The position numbers and the translations under genes are program-made. From positions 62,001 to 126,000 of the forward strand of contig NZ_BEXF01000010.1 of assembly GCF_002897295.1 (NCBI RefSeq): 64,000 nucleotides of DNA, written 5' to 3'. Below, in pieces: positions 55,321 to 63,828 of the stretch; position 1 is the first letter of the stretch, and every line of letters begins with the position of its first letter. This DNA is from Brevibacillus reuszeri (lineage in GTDB: Bacteria > Bacillota > Bacilli > Brevibacillales > Brevibacillaceae). The notes below the pieces were generated by a model that worked only from the letters and a program-made list of their open reading frames with translations, made no database searches and was not told the origin of the DNA.

Positions 55321-56151
55321 TTACCGTTGATCCTTCCAGCCGATAAACGATGCCATCCGTCCAGTAGTGCCAGCGGTGCCCGCTTCCTTTCGATGCGAGA
55401 AAAACATGTCTGTGCGGCAGCTTGTACACCAATCTGTTGTCATGATTTGCTCAGAAGCTATACCTGACTCGAGCAGGATGGACGTATTCAATTGCCGCAA
55501 ATCAAGCATGTATCGATCATTTTGGGATGCTGTAACTGCCTTTTCCCACTCTTTTGCACTCGCTTGTACTTGTGTAATGATCCGGTCGTCCACCTCATAG
55601 CAGCATCCGCCAATCGAAGGACCAATTGCAACTAGCAGCTCTTCTGGCTTCGCATGAAAGTGATGCTGCAAGGATTTGACCATTTCCTCAGCAATTCTTG
55701 CAACCGTGCCCTTCCAGCCTGCATGAGCGAGTCCAACCGCGCCAGAAGCAGGATCAAGGAAGTATAAAGGCACACAATCTGCATAGAAGGACGTCAGCAG
55801 AACACCCTTTTGCCCAGTAAACAGGCCATCCGTTGCCTTGATCGCGTCATCCAGGCTATCTTTGCCCGCTCCGGCTGCCATCACCTGGCACACCTGATTG
55901 CCATGCACCTGATCAGCGCACGTCCACGCGGAAAAAGGCATGTCTACTTCCTTGGCAAGCTTTTGTCTGTTGGATACAACATGTCCTGGATCATCTCCCA
56001 CGTGCAGTCCCATATTAAAAGACCCGTACGGTTGTTCACTTTCCCCGCCCGTACGAATCGTAAACCCGGCCAAAAGTCCTGGAAAGCGGCTCTCCCACTC
56101 CAGCAAGCGTAAGAATGGCTTCTCCTCTACCATAACAAACGGTTCTCTCAT
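55321..56151 (-). CDS. ylmD: Purine nucleoside phosphorylase / laccase-domain protein YlmD
   Basis: A 276-residue protein of the PgeF (YfiH/COG1496) family, which repairs UDP-MurNAc mis-edits or cleaves purine nucleosides. Conserved Cys/His metal ligands are in QVHGNQV, FYADCVPLYFLDPASGAVGLAHAGWKGTV and IGGCCYEVDD. The start follows GGAAGGTGAG. It belongs to the ylm cluster between ylmC and ylmE. Confidence 0.9.
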   Translation of the reverse strand: MREPFVMVEEKPFLRLLEWESRFPGLLAGFTIRTGGESEQPYGSFNMGLHVGDDPGHVVSNRQKLAKEVDMPFSAWTCADQVHGNQVCQVMAAGAGKDSLDDAIKATDGLFTGQKGVLLTSFYADCVPLYFLDPASGAVGLAHAGWKGTVARIAEEMVKSLQHHFHAKPEELLVAIGPSIGGCCYEVDDRIITQVQASAKEWEKAVTASQNDRYMLDLRQLNTSILLESGIASEQIMTTDWCTSCRTDMFFSHRKEAGTAGTTGRMASFIGWKDQR

Positions 56152-56262
56152 GTTGATCTCACCTTCCTCATATGGCTTATCATACCATAGCCGCGAAGAT
56201 TAGAGAAACGTGGCTTATCGCCCACTCCCGCTCGGGCAACTCCTTTTGCCAAACGTGAAAAA

Positions 56263-56280
56263 AAGGCGCTTTTCCGCCTT
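56263..56280 (-). terminator. Terminator after ylmC
   Basis: Minus-strand stem AAGGCG/CGCCTT with loop GAAAAG, followed by five T after the stem (TTTTTTTC). Lies 8 nt past the ylmC stop, so ylmC and the downstream genes ylmD-divIVA may be partly separate units. Confidence 0.7.
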
Positions 56281-56287
56281 TCTTTCC

Positions 56288-56572
56288 TTAGTCCCTGTAT
56301 TCATCTCCGCCAGAGGTTCTCGCTTCAACCTTCAATGTCTCTTCCATTCGTACCAGCACCACATCTTTCCCGATTTTGACAATATTTCGCCAAGGGATGA
56401 CGTAGTCGTTCCCGGAAGAAAAGAAGCCGAGAAACTTGCCTGGTCCCGGTATGACGATGGCCTCCACACGTCCATGGCGCAGGTCAATCTCAAGATCAGA
56501 GATTTGGCCCAGCCGTTTCCCATCCAAAATATTCACCACTTCTTTGGTCTGGAAGTCAGAGATTTTCACCAT
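56288..56572 (-). CDS. ylmC: YlmC/YmxH family PRC-barrel sporulation protein
   Basis: A 94-residue PRC-barrel protein. The opening VKISDFQTKEVVNILDGKRLGQISDLEIDL is the YlmC/YmxH family pattern, with the end GNDYVIPWRNIVKIGKDVVLV. Small proteins of this family are known around sporulation sigma factors. It starts behind GTGAGGGAG, and a terminator separates it from ylmD. It lies right after sigG. Confidence 0.85.
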   Translation of the reverse strand: MVKISDFQTKEVVNILDGKRLGQISDLEIDLRHGRVEAIVIPGPGKFLGFFSSGNDYVIPWRNIVKIGKDVVLVRMEETLKVEARTSGGDEYRD

Positions 56573-56674
56573 TCTCCCTCACCTACTTTTCTCCGTTACT
56601 TTCAGTATATGAGCCTGAATGAGAATATGTCCGTTTCGTTCGGGGTGGGGATTAGAAAAACTTTGAACAAAAAA

Positions 56675-56700
56675 ACCCGACGAGGAGTAATCCGCCGGGT
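56675..56700 (-). terminator. Terminator of sigG
   Basis: A minus-strand stem ACCCG/CGGGT with inner pairing around TTAC, followed by seven T. Directly behind sigG. Confidence 0.8.
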
Positions 56701-56717
56701 GAAGTATGTAGTTCAGC

Positions 56718-57497
56718 TTACGATTGCACGTGCTTTTGCATATGAGCAATTGCCGCTTTTTCCAGGCGCGATACCTGGGCTTGTGAAATGCCGATTTCCT
56801 CTGCAACCTCCATCTGGGTTTTCCCCTCATAAAAGCGCATCGACAAAATCATTTTTTCCCTGTCCCCCAGACGCTGCATCCCTTCACGCAGGGCAATTTC
56901 CTCTACCCAAGTGACGTCCTTGTTTTTTTCGTCGCTGATTTGATCCATCACATAAATAGGGTCCCCGCCGTCTTGATAAATCGGTTCAAACAACGACACC
57001 GGATCCTGGATCGCATCAAGTGCAAACACGACGTCTTCCTTGGCCACGTTTAATTCCTGGGAAATCTCTGTAATGGTGGGCTCTCGCGAATGCTTGTTGG
57101 TCAGGTTGTCACGCACCTGCAATGCTTTGTAGGCAATGTCTCGCAGGGATCTGGATACGCGAATCGGATTGTTGTCCCGTAGATAGCGTCGTATTTCCCC
57201 AATTATCATCGGAACAGCATACGTAGAAAACTTTACGTTTTGTCCGAGATCGAAGTTGTCGATCGCTTTCATCAATCCAATGCAACCCACTTGAAACAGA
57301 TCATCTACAAATTCTCCGCGATTGTTGAAACGCTGGATCACGCTGAGTACCAAGCGCAAGTTTCCGTTGACCAGTTTTTCACGTGCAGGCAGCTCGCCGC
57401 TCTGCAAACGCTCGAACAAATCCCGCATTTCTTTGTTAGTCAATACCGGAAGCTTGGAGGTATCTACCCCGCAGATCTCGACTTTATTTCGCGTCAC
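56718..57497 (-). CDS. sigG: RNA polymerase sporulation sigma factor SigG
   Basis: The late forespore sigma factor, 259 residues, close to the Bacillus length of 260. The start is GTG at 57497, behind GAGGAGGGAAAG, and gives the known N-terminus MTRNKVEICGVDTSKLPVLTN. Region 2 (FQVGCIGLMKAIDNFDLGQNVKFSTYAVPMIIGEI) and region 4 (helix-turn-helix VAEEIGISQAQVSRLEKAA) are complete. A sigma-F-like promoter lies in the 148-bp gap after sigE. The frame could be extended upstream to 57605, but no site supports that. Confidence 0.96.
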   Translation of the reverse strand: MTRNKVEICGVDTSKLPVLTNKEMRDLFERLQSGELPAREKLVNGNLRLVLSVIQRFNNRGEFVDDLFQVGCIGLMKAIDNFDLGQNVKFSTYAVPMIIGEIRRYLRDNNPIRVSRSLRDIAYKALQVRDNLTNKHSREPTITEISQELNVAKEDVVFALDAIQDPVSLFEPIYQDGGDPIYVMDQISDEKNKDVTWVEEIALREGMQRLGDREKMILSMRFYEGKTQMEVAEEIGISQAQVSRLEKAAIAHMQKHVQS

Positions 57498-57615
57498 GTC
57501 TTTCCCTCCTCGAAGCAAGAAAAAAGTCCCTAACCCGGTTGTCTTGAAAGGCCGCGTACTGACGCGTAGCCGACAAGTAATGGCAAAAGGGCCACTATCT
57601 GTCACGGTTTAGGAA

Positions 57616-57644
57616 CAGTATCCCCTCAGGATGGGAAAATATGC
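57616..57644 (-). promoter_or_regulatory. Sigma-F/G-like promoter of sigG
   Basis: -35 GCATA (57640-57644), a 15-bp spacer and -10 GGGATACTG (57616-57624) on the minus strand. This matches the forespore consensus (GywTA, 15 bp, GgnrAnAnTw). It begins at the sigE stop codon and lies about 120 nt before the sigG start. Confidence 0.6.
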
Positions 57645-57645
57645 G

Positions 57646-58368
57646 TTAGACCATCTTGTTGAATTCTTTTCGCAACCGTTTTATAATTCGCTTTTCCAGA
57701 CGCGAAATATACGACTGCGAAATGCCTAGTAGATCTGCTACATCCTTCTGTGTCTTCTCCTCTTCCCCCGCCAATCCAAAACGAAGCTCCATAATGATTC
57801 GTTCCCGTTCCGAAAGTTTATCCAGGGCTTTTTTCAGCAGCTTGCGATCCACTTGATCCTCGATGTTTTTGTAGATCGTGTCATTCTCCGTACCCAATAC
57901 GTCAGAGAGAAGCAGCTCATTTCCGTCCCAATCAATGTTCAGCGGCTCGTCAAAAGAGACTTCGGAGCGGATCTTGTTATTTCTACGCAAATACATCAAG
58001 ATTTCGTTTTCGATGCAGCGGGAAGCGTATGTCGCGAGCTTAATGTTCTTATCTGGATCAAACGTATTTACGGCCTTAATCAAGCCTATTGTCCCGATAC
58101 TGACCAAGTCCTCGATGTTGATCCCTGTATTCTCAAACTTGCGAGCGATGTACACCACCAGACGAAGATTTCGCTCAATCAGCATACCTCTGACCGCGGG
58201 ATCTCCAGATGGTAACCGTCCGAGCAGCACTTCCTCTTCTTCTCTGGTTAGAGGTGGAGGCAATGCTTCACTCCCGCCGATATAGTAGACTTCTTCAGCG
58301 CGTGCACCAATCCATAGCAGGAAACGGTACCAGGTCAATTGTAAATGTAGGCGAAGTTTTACATACAT
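57646..58368 (-). CDS. sigE: RNA polymerase sporulation sigma factor SigE (pro-sigma-E)
   Basis: The early mother-cell sigma factor, 240 residues with an N-terminal prosequence (about residues 1-29, [17 protein letters not shown]) that is cut off by SpoIIGA. Region 2 is seen in [21 protein letters not shown] and [18 protein letters not shown], and region 4 as [21 protein letters not shown]. The start follows CAGGAGGGCTAATC. It lies 2 nt after spoIIGA, the standard spoIIG operon. Confidence 0.97.
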   Translation of the reverse strand: MYVKLRLHLQLTWYRFLLWIGARAEEVYYIGGSEALPPPLTREEEEVLLGRLPSGDPAVRGMLIERNLRLVVYIARKFENTGINIEDLVSIGTIGLIKAVNTFDPDKNIKLATYASRCIENEILMYLRRNNKIRSEVSFDEPLNIDWDGNELLLSDVLGTENDTIYKNIEDQVDRKLLKKALDKLSERERIIMELRFGLAGEEEKTQKDVADLLGISQSYISRLEKRIIKRLRKEFNKMV

Positions 58369-58370
58369 GA

Positions 58371-59333
58371 TTAGCCCTCCTGTTTGAGAATAAAGGTTGG
58401 TTCTTGCATATCTGTTTCCATCATGGCCGGATGGACGATGGCCTGGTACTTCCCGTCAGCTGCGAGTGGAATCGGATTGAGTCCGATCAGCACCTTTTCC
58501 GTTTCATAGCGAGCGCCGTTCTGCATGACAAAAACATGGTCCGGTTTGATTGCGAGCAAAAAATCCATTCCTCTTGATACACTTCGGTATGGAATCAATC
58601 GTACGCGAGATTGCCACTGGGGAGGAAGCTCCTCCCAAGATCCGTCCAGCTTCTCCCACACTCCACCGTTTTCATCGGTTTGTCGGAGAAGCGACGGCGG
58701 AAGCAGATGTGCTAACATTTTCGTTTCCATGATCATGACGGGAATGCGCGTAATCGGTTCATGGAGCTGGTTACCAGTATCAACCAGACCGCGGCAAATC
58801 ACTTTTTCACCAAACAAGGTCACAACTACATCGACGAGAAAGGCTTCGATTCTGCGCGGCTCCTGGATCGCACGGTAGCTCCTTTTTCCGAGTACAAACA
58901 CCAGTGCAAAACCAATGACGAGAATCGCGAGCGTCGGTTTGAATCCAATCCCAAAACCATCGTTATGAGTCACCACCAGTCCATTCACGATTTCACTTCG
59001 AGGAGCCAAAAAGTATTGAAGCCCAAACACTCCTCCGCCAAAAACAAACGCAACGAAGTAAAAAATAATCAGGTTGTTGGCAAACGCCAGCAGTCTTCTG
59101 TTCCCAAAGGCAATCCACAGCATCACGATAGAAAATAGCAGCTTCACAGACCATTGATACATGGAAGAAAACGCCGGAAAAAAGAAAAAGGCGAGATAGG
59201 TGCATCCAAAAAGGGACGCAAGCGCAATCCTCCACCATACCACGCGCTCTTTGCGAAAATACGCAGTAAACCAGAGCAACAAGGTATCAATGCCCATGTT
59301 CAGGAGTAGAATGATATCAAGGTACACAACCAC
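58371..59333 (-). CDS. spoIIGA: Sigma-E processing peptidase SpoIIGA
   Basis: A membrane aspartyl protease in the mother-cell membrane that converts pro-sigma-E to sigma-E. It has 320 residues: five hydrophobic segments in the first 160 residues, then a cytoplasmic protease domain with [13 protein letters not shown] that supplies the catalytic Asp. The start is GTG at 59333 behind AGGAGGTGAG, giving [16 protein letters not shown], which parallels the known SpoIIGA N-terminus. A longer frame to 59411 has no site. Confidence 0.94.
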   Translation of the reverse strand: MVVYLDIILLLNMGIDTLLLWFTAYFRKERVVWWRIALASLFGCTYLAFFFFPAFSSMYQWSVKLLFSIVMLWIAFGNRRLLAFANNLIIFYFVAFVFGGGVFGLQYFLAPRSEIVNGLVVTHNDGFGIGFKPTLAILVIGFALVFVLGKRSYRAIQEPRRIEAFLVDVVVTLFGEKVICRGLVDTGNQLHEPITRIPVMIMETKMLAHLLPPSLLRQTDENGGVWEKLDGSWEELPPQWQSRVRLIPYRSVSRGMDFLLAIKPDHVFVMQNGARYETEKVLIGLNPIPLAADGKYQAIVHPAMMETDMQEPTFILKQEG

Positions 59334-59465
59334 TGCTGGCTCACCTCCTGTCCTTCCCCTCACCTGGCTTGCAAGCATACGTGAAGAATGAATATATGCG
59401 AGAAATGCCACGCTTGGTTGTGCCGGAACAGGTATGTTCGTGGACTACCTCCTATCAGTAAATGC

Positions 59466-59498
59466 AGTATATATCAATGTGTATGTAAAGTCTGTCAA
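59466..59498 (-). promoter_or_regulatory. spoIIG-type promoter with long spacer, candidate Spo0A target
   Basis: -35 TTGACA (59493-59498) and -10 TATACT (59466-59471) on the minus strand are 21 bp apart instead of 17. In Bacillus the spoIIG promoter has a similarly long spacer and needs Spo0A bound near the -35 region. Half-sites resembling 0A boxes (CGTCAAG and ATTGACA) flank the -35. Position is correct, about 130 nt upstream of spoIIGA. Confidence 0.65.
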
Positions 59499-59545
59499 TT
59501 CTTGACGGTGTTTTTTTGGTTTTTTTGTAGAACGTTTTTTGTCAT
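59495..59545 (-). CDS. Possible 16-codon leader ORF before spoIIG
   Basis: ATG at 59545 sits 4 nt behind AAGGAGG, and the frame (MTKNVLQKNQKNTVKN) ends with TGA inside the -35 of the spoIIG promoter. It lies between gerAB and spoIIGA, so a message reading through from the ger operon would translate it. It may be chance: it is short and Asn/Lys-rich. Confidence 0.3.
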   Translation of the reverse strand: MTKNVLQKNQKNTVKN

Positions 59546-59636
59546 AAAACCTCCTTCCCACTCGTACAAAATTACCCGCTTGTCCCCCCTTTTTTGGTAC
59601 CCATCTGCAGATGCTCGAGACTTTTCTTACCCTTTG

Positions 59637-60716
59637 TCATACTCTGGAACGTATCTTGTGAACGATGATGTATATCACTGGCATGAGCTGCACAACAAGC
59701 AAAAATACGGCAAAGGAAGCGGAACCTGAGAATGCAGCAAACTCTGCGGGACGCCTGGTAGATTCGTTTACGAATACATATACGAGGCTTGCTAACAAAA
59801 ACGTAAATGGGCGGTGTGTACTTACCTTCAACGCCTGTGCCAGCAAATGAGCAGCAACGTACAGTAAAAGGATGCATTTGATAAACAACGAAGAAGACCA
59901 CAGCGAGATCATGACTGGGTCCAGATTATCGATGATATTCTCCAATCTAGTAAAACGAGTCAGCTCCATTAGCGGAAAGCGTAGTTGGCCGCTTAAATGT
60001 GGACCAAAGTTCATCAGCGTAACGATCCAGTACATCAGGATCAGTAGACAGGCACTTACTTTGGTGATGATCACATACTTCATTGTCTTATGATGCATCT
60101 GAAAATGCGGGAGCATGATCAGGACGAGCATCATTTCTGCAAACCAGGGCGTTACATATATGACAGATTTCCAGATTGTTGAGGAGTCCCAATGTGTGAG
60201 AAGCGCCACACTCATTTCCAGTTTCATCGTTCCTGGAGAAAGCAGTAAAAGGAGCAGCAAAGCACCAAAAATCAAGATAAACAGTCCATCAGCCATGAAG
60301 ATCATAGTCTGTAGCCCGCTGCGTGCCACAAGCGAAATGCAAAGCAAAAAACCACCTGTCACAACCCAGTTGGGAGTGCCAGGCAAATAAGTAGAACCGA
60401 AAAAGTCTGTATAGGCAGTTAGTGTCATCGTCAGAAGTAGCGTACAGTAAAAAACAAATAAGATTAGGATAGCTTTATGAAGCCATTTTCCGACGATCCG
60501 CTCTCCAAACATCCCCCACTGCTCCTCTCTGTCATAGGAGGCGAGCTTTACGGCGAAGAAGCTGATGATGGTTCCAATGGCACATGATAAGATGATCACG
60601 AGCCAGCCCTCATATTCGGCAAAGAAAAACAGCTGATCAAGCAGAAAAACCAATGGCGTAGAGATTAAATAGATCATCCAAATTCGAACCATTTGGAAAG
60701 GAGTAAATCTGTACAA
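59637..60716 (-). CDS. GerAB-type spore germinant receptor permease
   Basis: The B subunit of a germinant receptor, an APC-superfamily membrane protein in the inner spore membrane. It has 359 residues and about ten hydrophobic segments. The opening FTPFQMVRIWMIYLISTPLVFLLDQL and the segments GWLVIILSCAIGTII and PGTPNWVVTGGFLLCIS are GerAB-like. It is the last gene of the ger operon. Its stop overlaps a further ATG (ATGA). Germinant identity is unknown. Confidence 0.85.
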   Translation of the reverse strand: MYRFTPFQMVRIWMIYLISTPLVFLLDQLFFFAEYEGWLVIILSCAIGTIISFFAVKLASYDREEQWGMFGERIVGKWLHKAILILFVFYCTLLLTMTLTAYTDFFGSTYLPGTPNWVVTGGFLLCISLVARSGLQTMIFMADGLFILIFGALLLLLLLSPGTMKLEMSVALLTHWDSSTIWKSVIYVTPWFAEMMLVLIMLPHFQMHHKTMKYVIITKVSACLLILMYWIVTLMNFGPHLSGQLRFPLMELTRFTRLENIIDNLDPVMISLWSSSLFIKCILLLYVAAHLLAQALKVSTHRPFTFLLASLVYVFVNESTRRPAEFAAFSGSASFAVFLLVVQLMPVIYIIVHKIRSRV

Positions 60717-60743
60717 GCTATCACCTCCTATCTTTTTCGCTGT

Positions 60744-60959
60744 CTATGAAAAATCGATCAGCGAATCAATCCAGCCAAATAAGATGCGAACGACAGTATA
60801 AGGCAATGGGGGCCAGTTAAACATGATCGCAGCAGCTTCAAAGAGTAAGAACAGCAGCCAGACCCACCGAAAGACACGCTTTGTATAAGCTCCTTCGTTG
60901 CTCACACCTCGCCATTCGATGCTTACGATTGCTGCAAAGAGTAAAAGCAAATGGAACAT
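60744..60959 (-). CDS. Small two-helix membrane protein, candidate germinant-receptor D subunit
   Basis: A 71-residue protein with two hydrophobic helices (residues 1-14 and about 30-50), separated by a polar loop. Small two-helix D proteins of about 75 residues accompany some ger operons and modulate germination. Its place inside the operon, between the C and B genes, fits that. No sequence motif beyond size and topology supports it. Confidence 0.55.
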   Translation of the reverse strand: MFHLLLLFAAIVSIEWRGVSNEGAYTKRVFRWVWLLFLLFEAAAIMFNWPPLPYTVVRILFGWIDSLIDFS

Positions 60960-60968
60960 ATGCCCCCC

Positions 60969-62135
60969 TTACTTCAAATTCCATATTGGCTTTAATTCGC
61001 CATTGTAGTGCACTACCTTGATCTGTGTTTGAATTTCAAAGTGTACGTTCTCCTTGTAATAATCCGGCCAGTTTGCACGTACACTCTTCCAAAACTCTGG
61101 GTACCACCACTCCAAGTAAGATCCTAATTGAAGAACGTCGGCTTTCACCGTTTGTGATTTTTCTAGGGCGCTTCGCAAGCTGGTTGTTATTTTTTGATTC
61201 AAGCCAGCTTCTGCACGTTGTAGTTTTTTCGGGTCTGCAATATCAACTGGAGTATCTGCTGCTTCAAGTCCGGCCTCGGCTGTCATGGTTATTCGAAACA
61301 CGACCTTTTCCTTTTGCAGGATTGGTCTGATCTTATTTTTGGGCTGATAAAGAATAAAGGTGTACGAGCCATCTCGCAGCTTTATCGTGTATTGAGGGTC
61401 CTTTAACGAGCCGTAAATCCAGCTGATTCCTCTGGCATCAGACTCGGGCAGTGTCCCTACCATTTTCCCAGCCTGCAGCATCACAGCCCCATCAGGCTTT
61501 GCCCAGTAGGCGCGCTGCCCGACTTCTCCGTGCATCGTCTTGTAACCGATCGTAATCTGCGTGACAGCCATCCCTTGTCGTGCATGTAAGCTTTGCAAGA
61601 CATCCTTCAGACTTTTATCCAGTAGTGTTTGATTGTTGGCAAACTGACGCAGCACTTCACTGGGCGACTGCTCATACACAGGCGCGAGATTTGTCAAATC
61701 TTTTGCATTCCCTTTTGCCACAAAAACAAATGCCTTGAGATGGAACGATTGCTCCCTGACCAACCACTCCAGTAAATCATCCATCCCTTTCTCTGCATAC
61801 TTTCTGCCCAGCACGATCACCTTTGTTTGGCCCCACGTCAGTTTCCGCGTAAGAGTGGCTTGTATTTTTCGAAAAGCTTCCGGCAGTGAGACTGCTTTTT
61901 CTGAAAGTACTCCAAATGAGGTGGGATCACTACGATTCCCTGATTGCCCGGTGTTGTCAAATCGATTGGGCAGCGGAGTCACAATCGTCAACTCTACTTC
62001 ACCTGGCTTATCCGTCAAATCTACAAACAGTCCGGTAATAAAAGACCGTTCATTTATTTCAACCTTTGACCAGCAGCCAGATAACGTACTGCAAAGGACA
62101 AGGCCAGCAAGCAGCAAGCGCCATTTCTTACTCAT
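60969..62135 (-). CDS. GerAC-type germinant receptor lipoprotein
   Basis: The C subunit, a lipoprotein of 388 residues. The signal peptide ends in the lipobox LSGCW near residue 20. The body has the GerAC pattern: SFITGLFVDLTD, GRKYAEKGMDDLLEWLVREQ, AYWAKPDGAVMLQAGKMVGTL and EWWYPEFWKSVRANWPDYYKE. It overlaps the gerAA stop by 8 nt, so translation is coupled. Confidence 0.88.
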   Translation of the reverse strand: MSKKWRLLLAGLVLCSTLSGCWSKVEINERSFITGLFVDLTDKPGEVELTIVTPLPNRFDNTGQSGNRSDPTSFGVLSEKAVSLPEAFRKIQATLTRKLTWGQTKVIVLGRKYAEKGMDDLLEWLVREQSFHLKAFVFVAKGNAKDLTNLAPVYEQSPSEVLRQFANNQTLLDKSLKDVLQSLHARQGMAVTQITIGYKTMHGEVGQRAYWAKPDGAVMLQAGKMVGTLPESDARGISWIYGSLKDPQYTIKLRDGSYTFILYQPKNKIRPILQKEKVVFRITMTAEAGLEAADTPVDIADPKKLQRAEAGLNQKITTSLRSALEKSQTVKADVLQLGSYLEWWYPEFWKSVRANWPDYYKENVHFEIQTQIKVVHYNGELKPIWNLK

Positions 62136-63657
62136 AATCCCTTCCCTGCCTCTGACTATTGTCTGTACCGTATGAGCGGGGACGATTATTCATTTTTGGC
62201 CATTGGACACGCAAGAATACATCCTTCCAATCCGCAAACACGAGTGGCGCGACCGGATACAAATACGGAACCCCAAAGGAGCGAATCGATACCAGATGCC
62301 AATACAAGATAAGCATGCCGATAATGATTCCGTACAAGCCAAACATTCCTCCCAGAATGAGCATCGGAAACCGTAATAACCGAAAAGACAGCCCTAGCTC
62401 AAAGTGCGGGATGATAAACGAAGCAATCCCCGTAATCGATACGACGATAACGGTAGGTGCTGAAACCACTCCTGCCTGAACGGCTGCTTGTCCGATCACG
62501 ATAGCGCCGATAACGGATACGGTCTGACCCAATGGGCGGGGAATACGTATTCCAGCCTCCCGCAGCCCTTCAAATGTAAATTCCATAATCAGTACCTCTG
62601 CCAAAGCCGGAAACGGTATTTTTTCCCTCGCTGCTGCTATTGTAATCAGCAAGTCAGATGGAATCATTTCTGGATGAAAGGTCGTGATGGCAATATACAA
62701 GGACGGCACAAGAAACGATGCCAACACAAAGAAAAACCTGATCCACCGAATCCACGTAGCAGCTATGTAACGCTGGAAATAATCCTCAGGAGACTGCATA
62801 AGCGAGAAAAATGTAACAGGCACAATCAGTGTCTGTGGCGAACCATCCACCATAATACCGATTCTGCCTTCGAGCAGAGAGGAAACTAATGTATCCGGTC
62901 GTTCTGTATACTGGATGGTCGGAAAAGGTGACAGGGGCTGGTCATCCAAATGCTCAGCTACGTAATTGGAGCTGAGAACGCTGTCGATATTCATCTTGTC
63001 CAGCTTGCTTTGTATTTCGTGCAAAGTATTTTCGTTGCATAAGCCCTCCACGTACACGATGTAAGCAGTTGTCTTTGTATACTCCCCCAATTCGTACTGG
63101 ACCAGCTTGAAGTCGGGATGCTTGATCTTGTGCCGCACTAACGAGACGTTGTTATGTATATTTTCCACAAAGGCTTCCTGTGGGCCGGTCAAAACGACTT
63201 CATTTTGGGCTTCACTGATCGAGCGTTGACTGTACTTAGTTAGAGGGAACACGCAAATCATCTTTTGCTGATCGATCAGCAGTGCCAAATCTCCAGCTAA
63301 TATATCTGTAATGACTTGTTTGACAGACGATGTTCCTCTGGAAATGACAGGGGACAATGAGCCTGAGAGCGCCTCCGCTAATAGCTCCCTGCCCGTAACT
63401 GCCTGACCTCGTGATACTAGTGGGGGGATGATTTGTTCATACAAGAGTGTCTTGTCGATAATCGTTTCGATGTAAATGAGTGTACAAGCCGCATCTGGCC
63501 CGAGCTGAATTCGCTGATAGGTGACATCCGCAACATGCTGTAAATAAGCCTGGATTTCATCAAGAGGATTTTCGGATGTATGTATCGGCTTCGCAGACTG
63601 GTTGGATTGTAATTGCTCGTGAGCATGAATTTTCTTTCGATGCATCCATCTGAACAA
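62128..63657 (-). CDS. GerAA-type germinant receptor protein
   Basis: The A subunit of a germinant receptor, 509 residues. A hydrophilic N-terminal half (residues 1-290) is followed by about five hydrophobic segments. Landmarks are GRELLAEALSGSLSP near 110, LVSSLLEGRIGIMVDGSPQTLIVPVTFFSLMQSPEDYFQRY near 260 (in parts), and PFPALAEVLIMEFTFEGLREAGIRIPRPLGQTVSVIGAIVIGQAAVQAG near 360. The start is TTG at 63657, 7 nt after AGGAGGGG; a longer frame to 63762 is less likely. First gene of the operon. Confidence 0.85.
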   Translation of the reverse strand: MFRWMHRKKIHAHEQLQSNQSAKPIHTSENPLDEIQAYLQHVADVTYQRIQLGPDAACTLIYIETIIDKTLLYEQIIPPLVSRGQAVTGRELLAEALSGSLSPVISRGTSSVKQVITDILAGDLALLIDQQKMICVFPLTKYSQRSISEAQNEVVLTGPQEAFVENIHNNVSLVRHKIKHPDFKLVQYELGEYTKTTAYIVYVEGLCNENTLHEIQSKLDKMNIDSVLSSNYVAEHLDDQPLSPFPTIQYTERPDTLVSSLLEGRIGIMVDGSPQTLIVPVTFFSLMQSPEDYFQRYIAATWIRWIRFFFVLASFLVPSLYIAITTFHPEMIPSDLLITIAAAREKIPFPALAEVLIMEFTFEGLREAGIRIPRPLGQTVSVIGAIVIGQAAVQAGVVSAPTVIVVSITGIASFIIPHFELGLSFRLLRFPMLILGGMFGLYGIIIGMLILYWHLVSIRSFGVPYLYPVAPLVFADWKDVFLRVQWPKMNNRPRSYGTDNSQRQGRDYE

Positions 63658-63785
63658 CGACAATCCCCTCCTCATTCCACAACTTCTGTTCTTCTTTTTC
63701 CCCACATGTCTGTATGTTATCCAAAAAATTCCTTGAGAGATGCCTGTACAGCCCTCTCTCATTGCTTAGCCGATACAAAATAAAA

Positions 63786-63816
63786 AAGGCCCTGTCCCTT
63801 TTACGGAACAAGGCCT
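63786..63816 (-). terminator. Terminator behind ftsZ
   Basis: Minus-strand stem AAGGCC/GGCCTT extended by TTGTTCC/GGGACAG with bulges, followed by five or six T. It separates ftsZ from the ger operon. Confidence 0.75.
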
Positions 63817-63828
63817 TGCCTGTCATCT

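Noticed and set aside
59447..59453. A good AGGAGGT on the minus strand upstream of spoIIGA
   Set aside because: No start codon follows at a proper distance; the spoIIGA start has its own site 100 nt downstream.
59572..59640. 22-codon ORF beginning at the ATGA overlap with the gerAB stop
   Set aside because: No ribosome binding site, low-complexity Lys/Gly content and no recognisable family.
63658..63828. A sigma-G promoter in front of the ger operon
   Set aside because: Loose matches such as CATACAG occur, but no -35/-10 pair had acceptable spacing.
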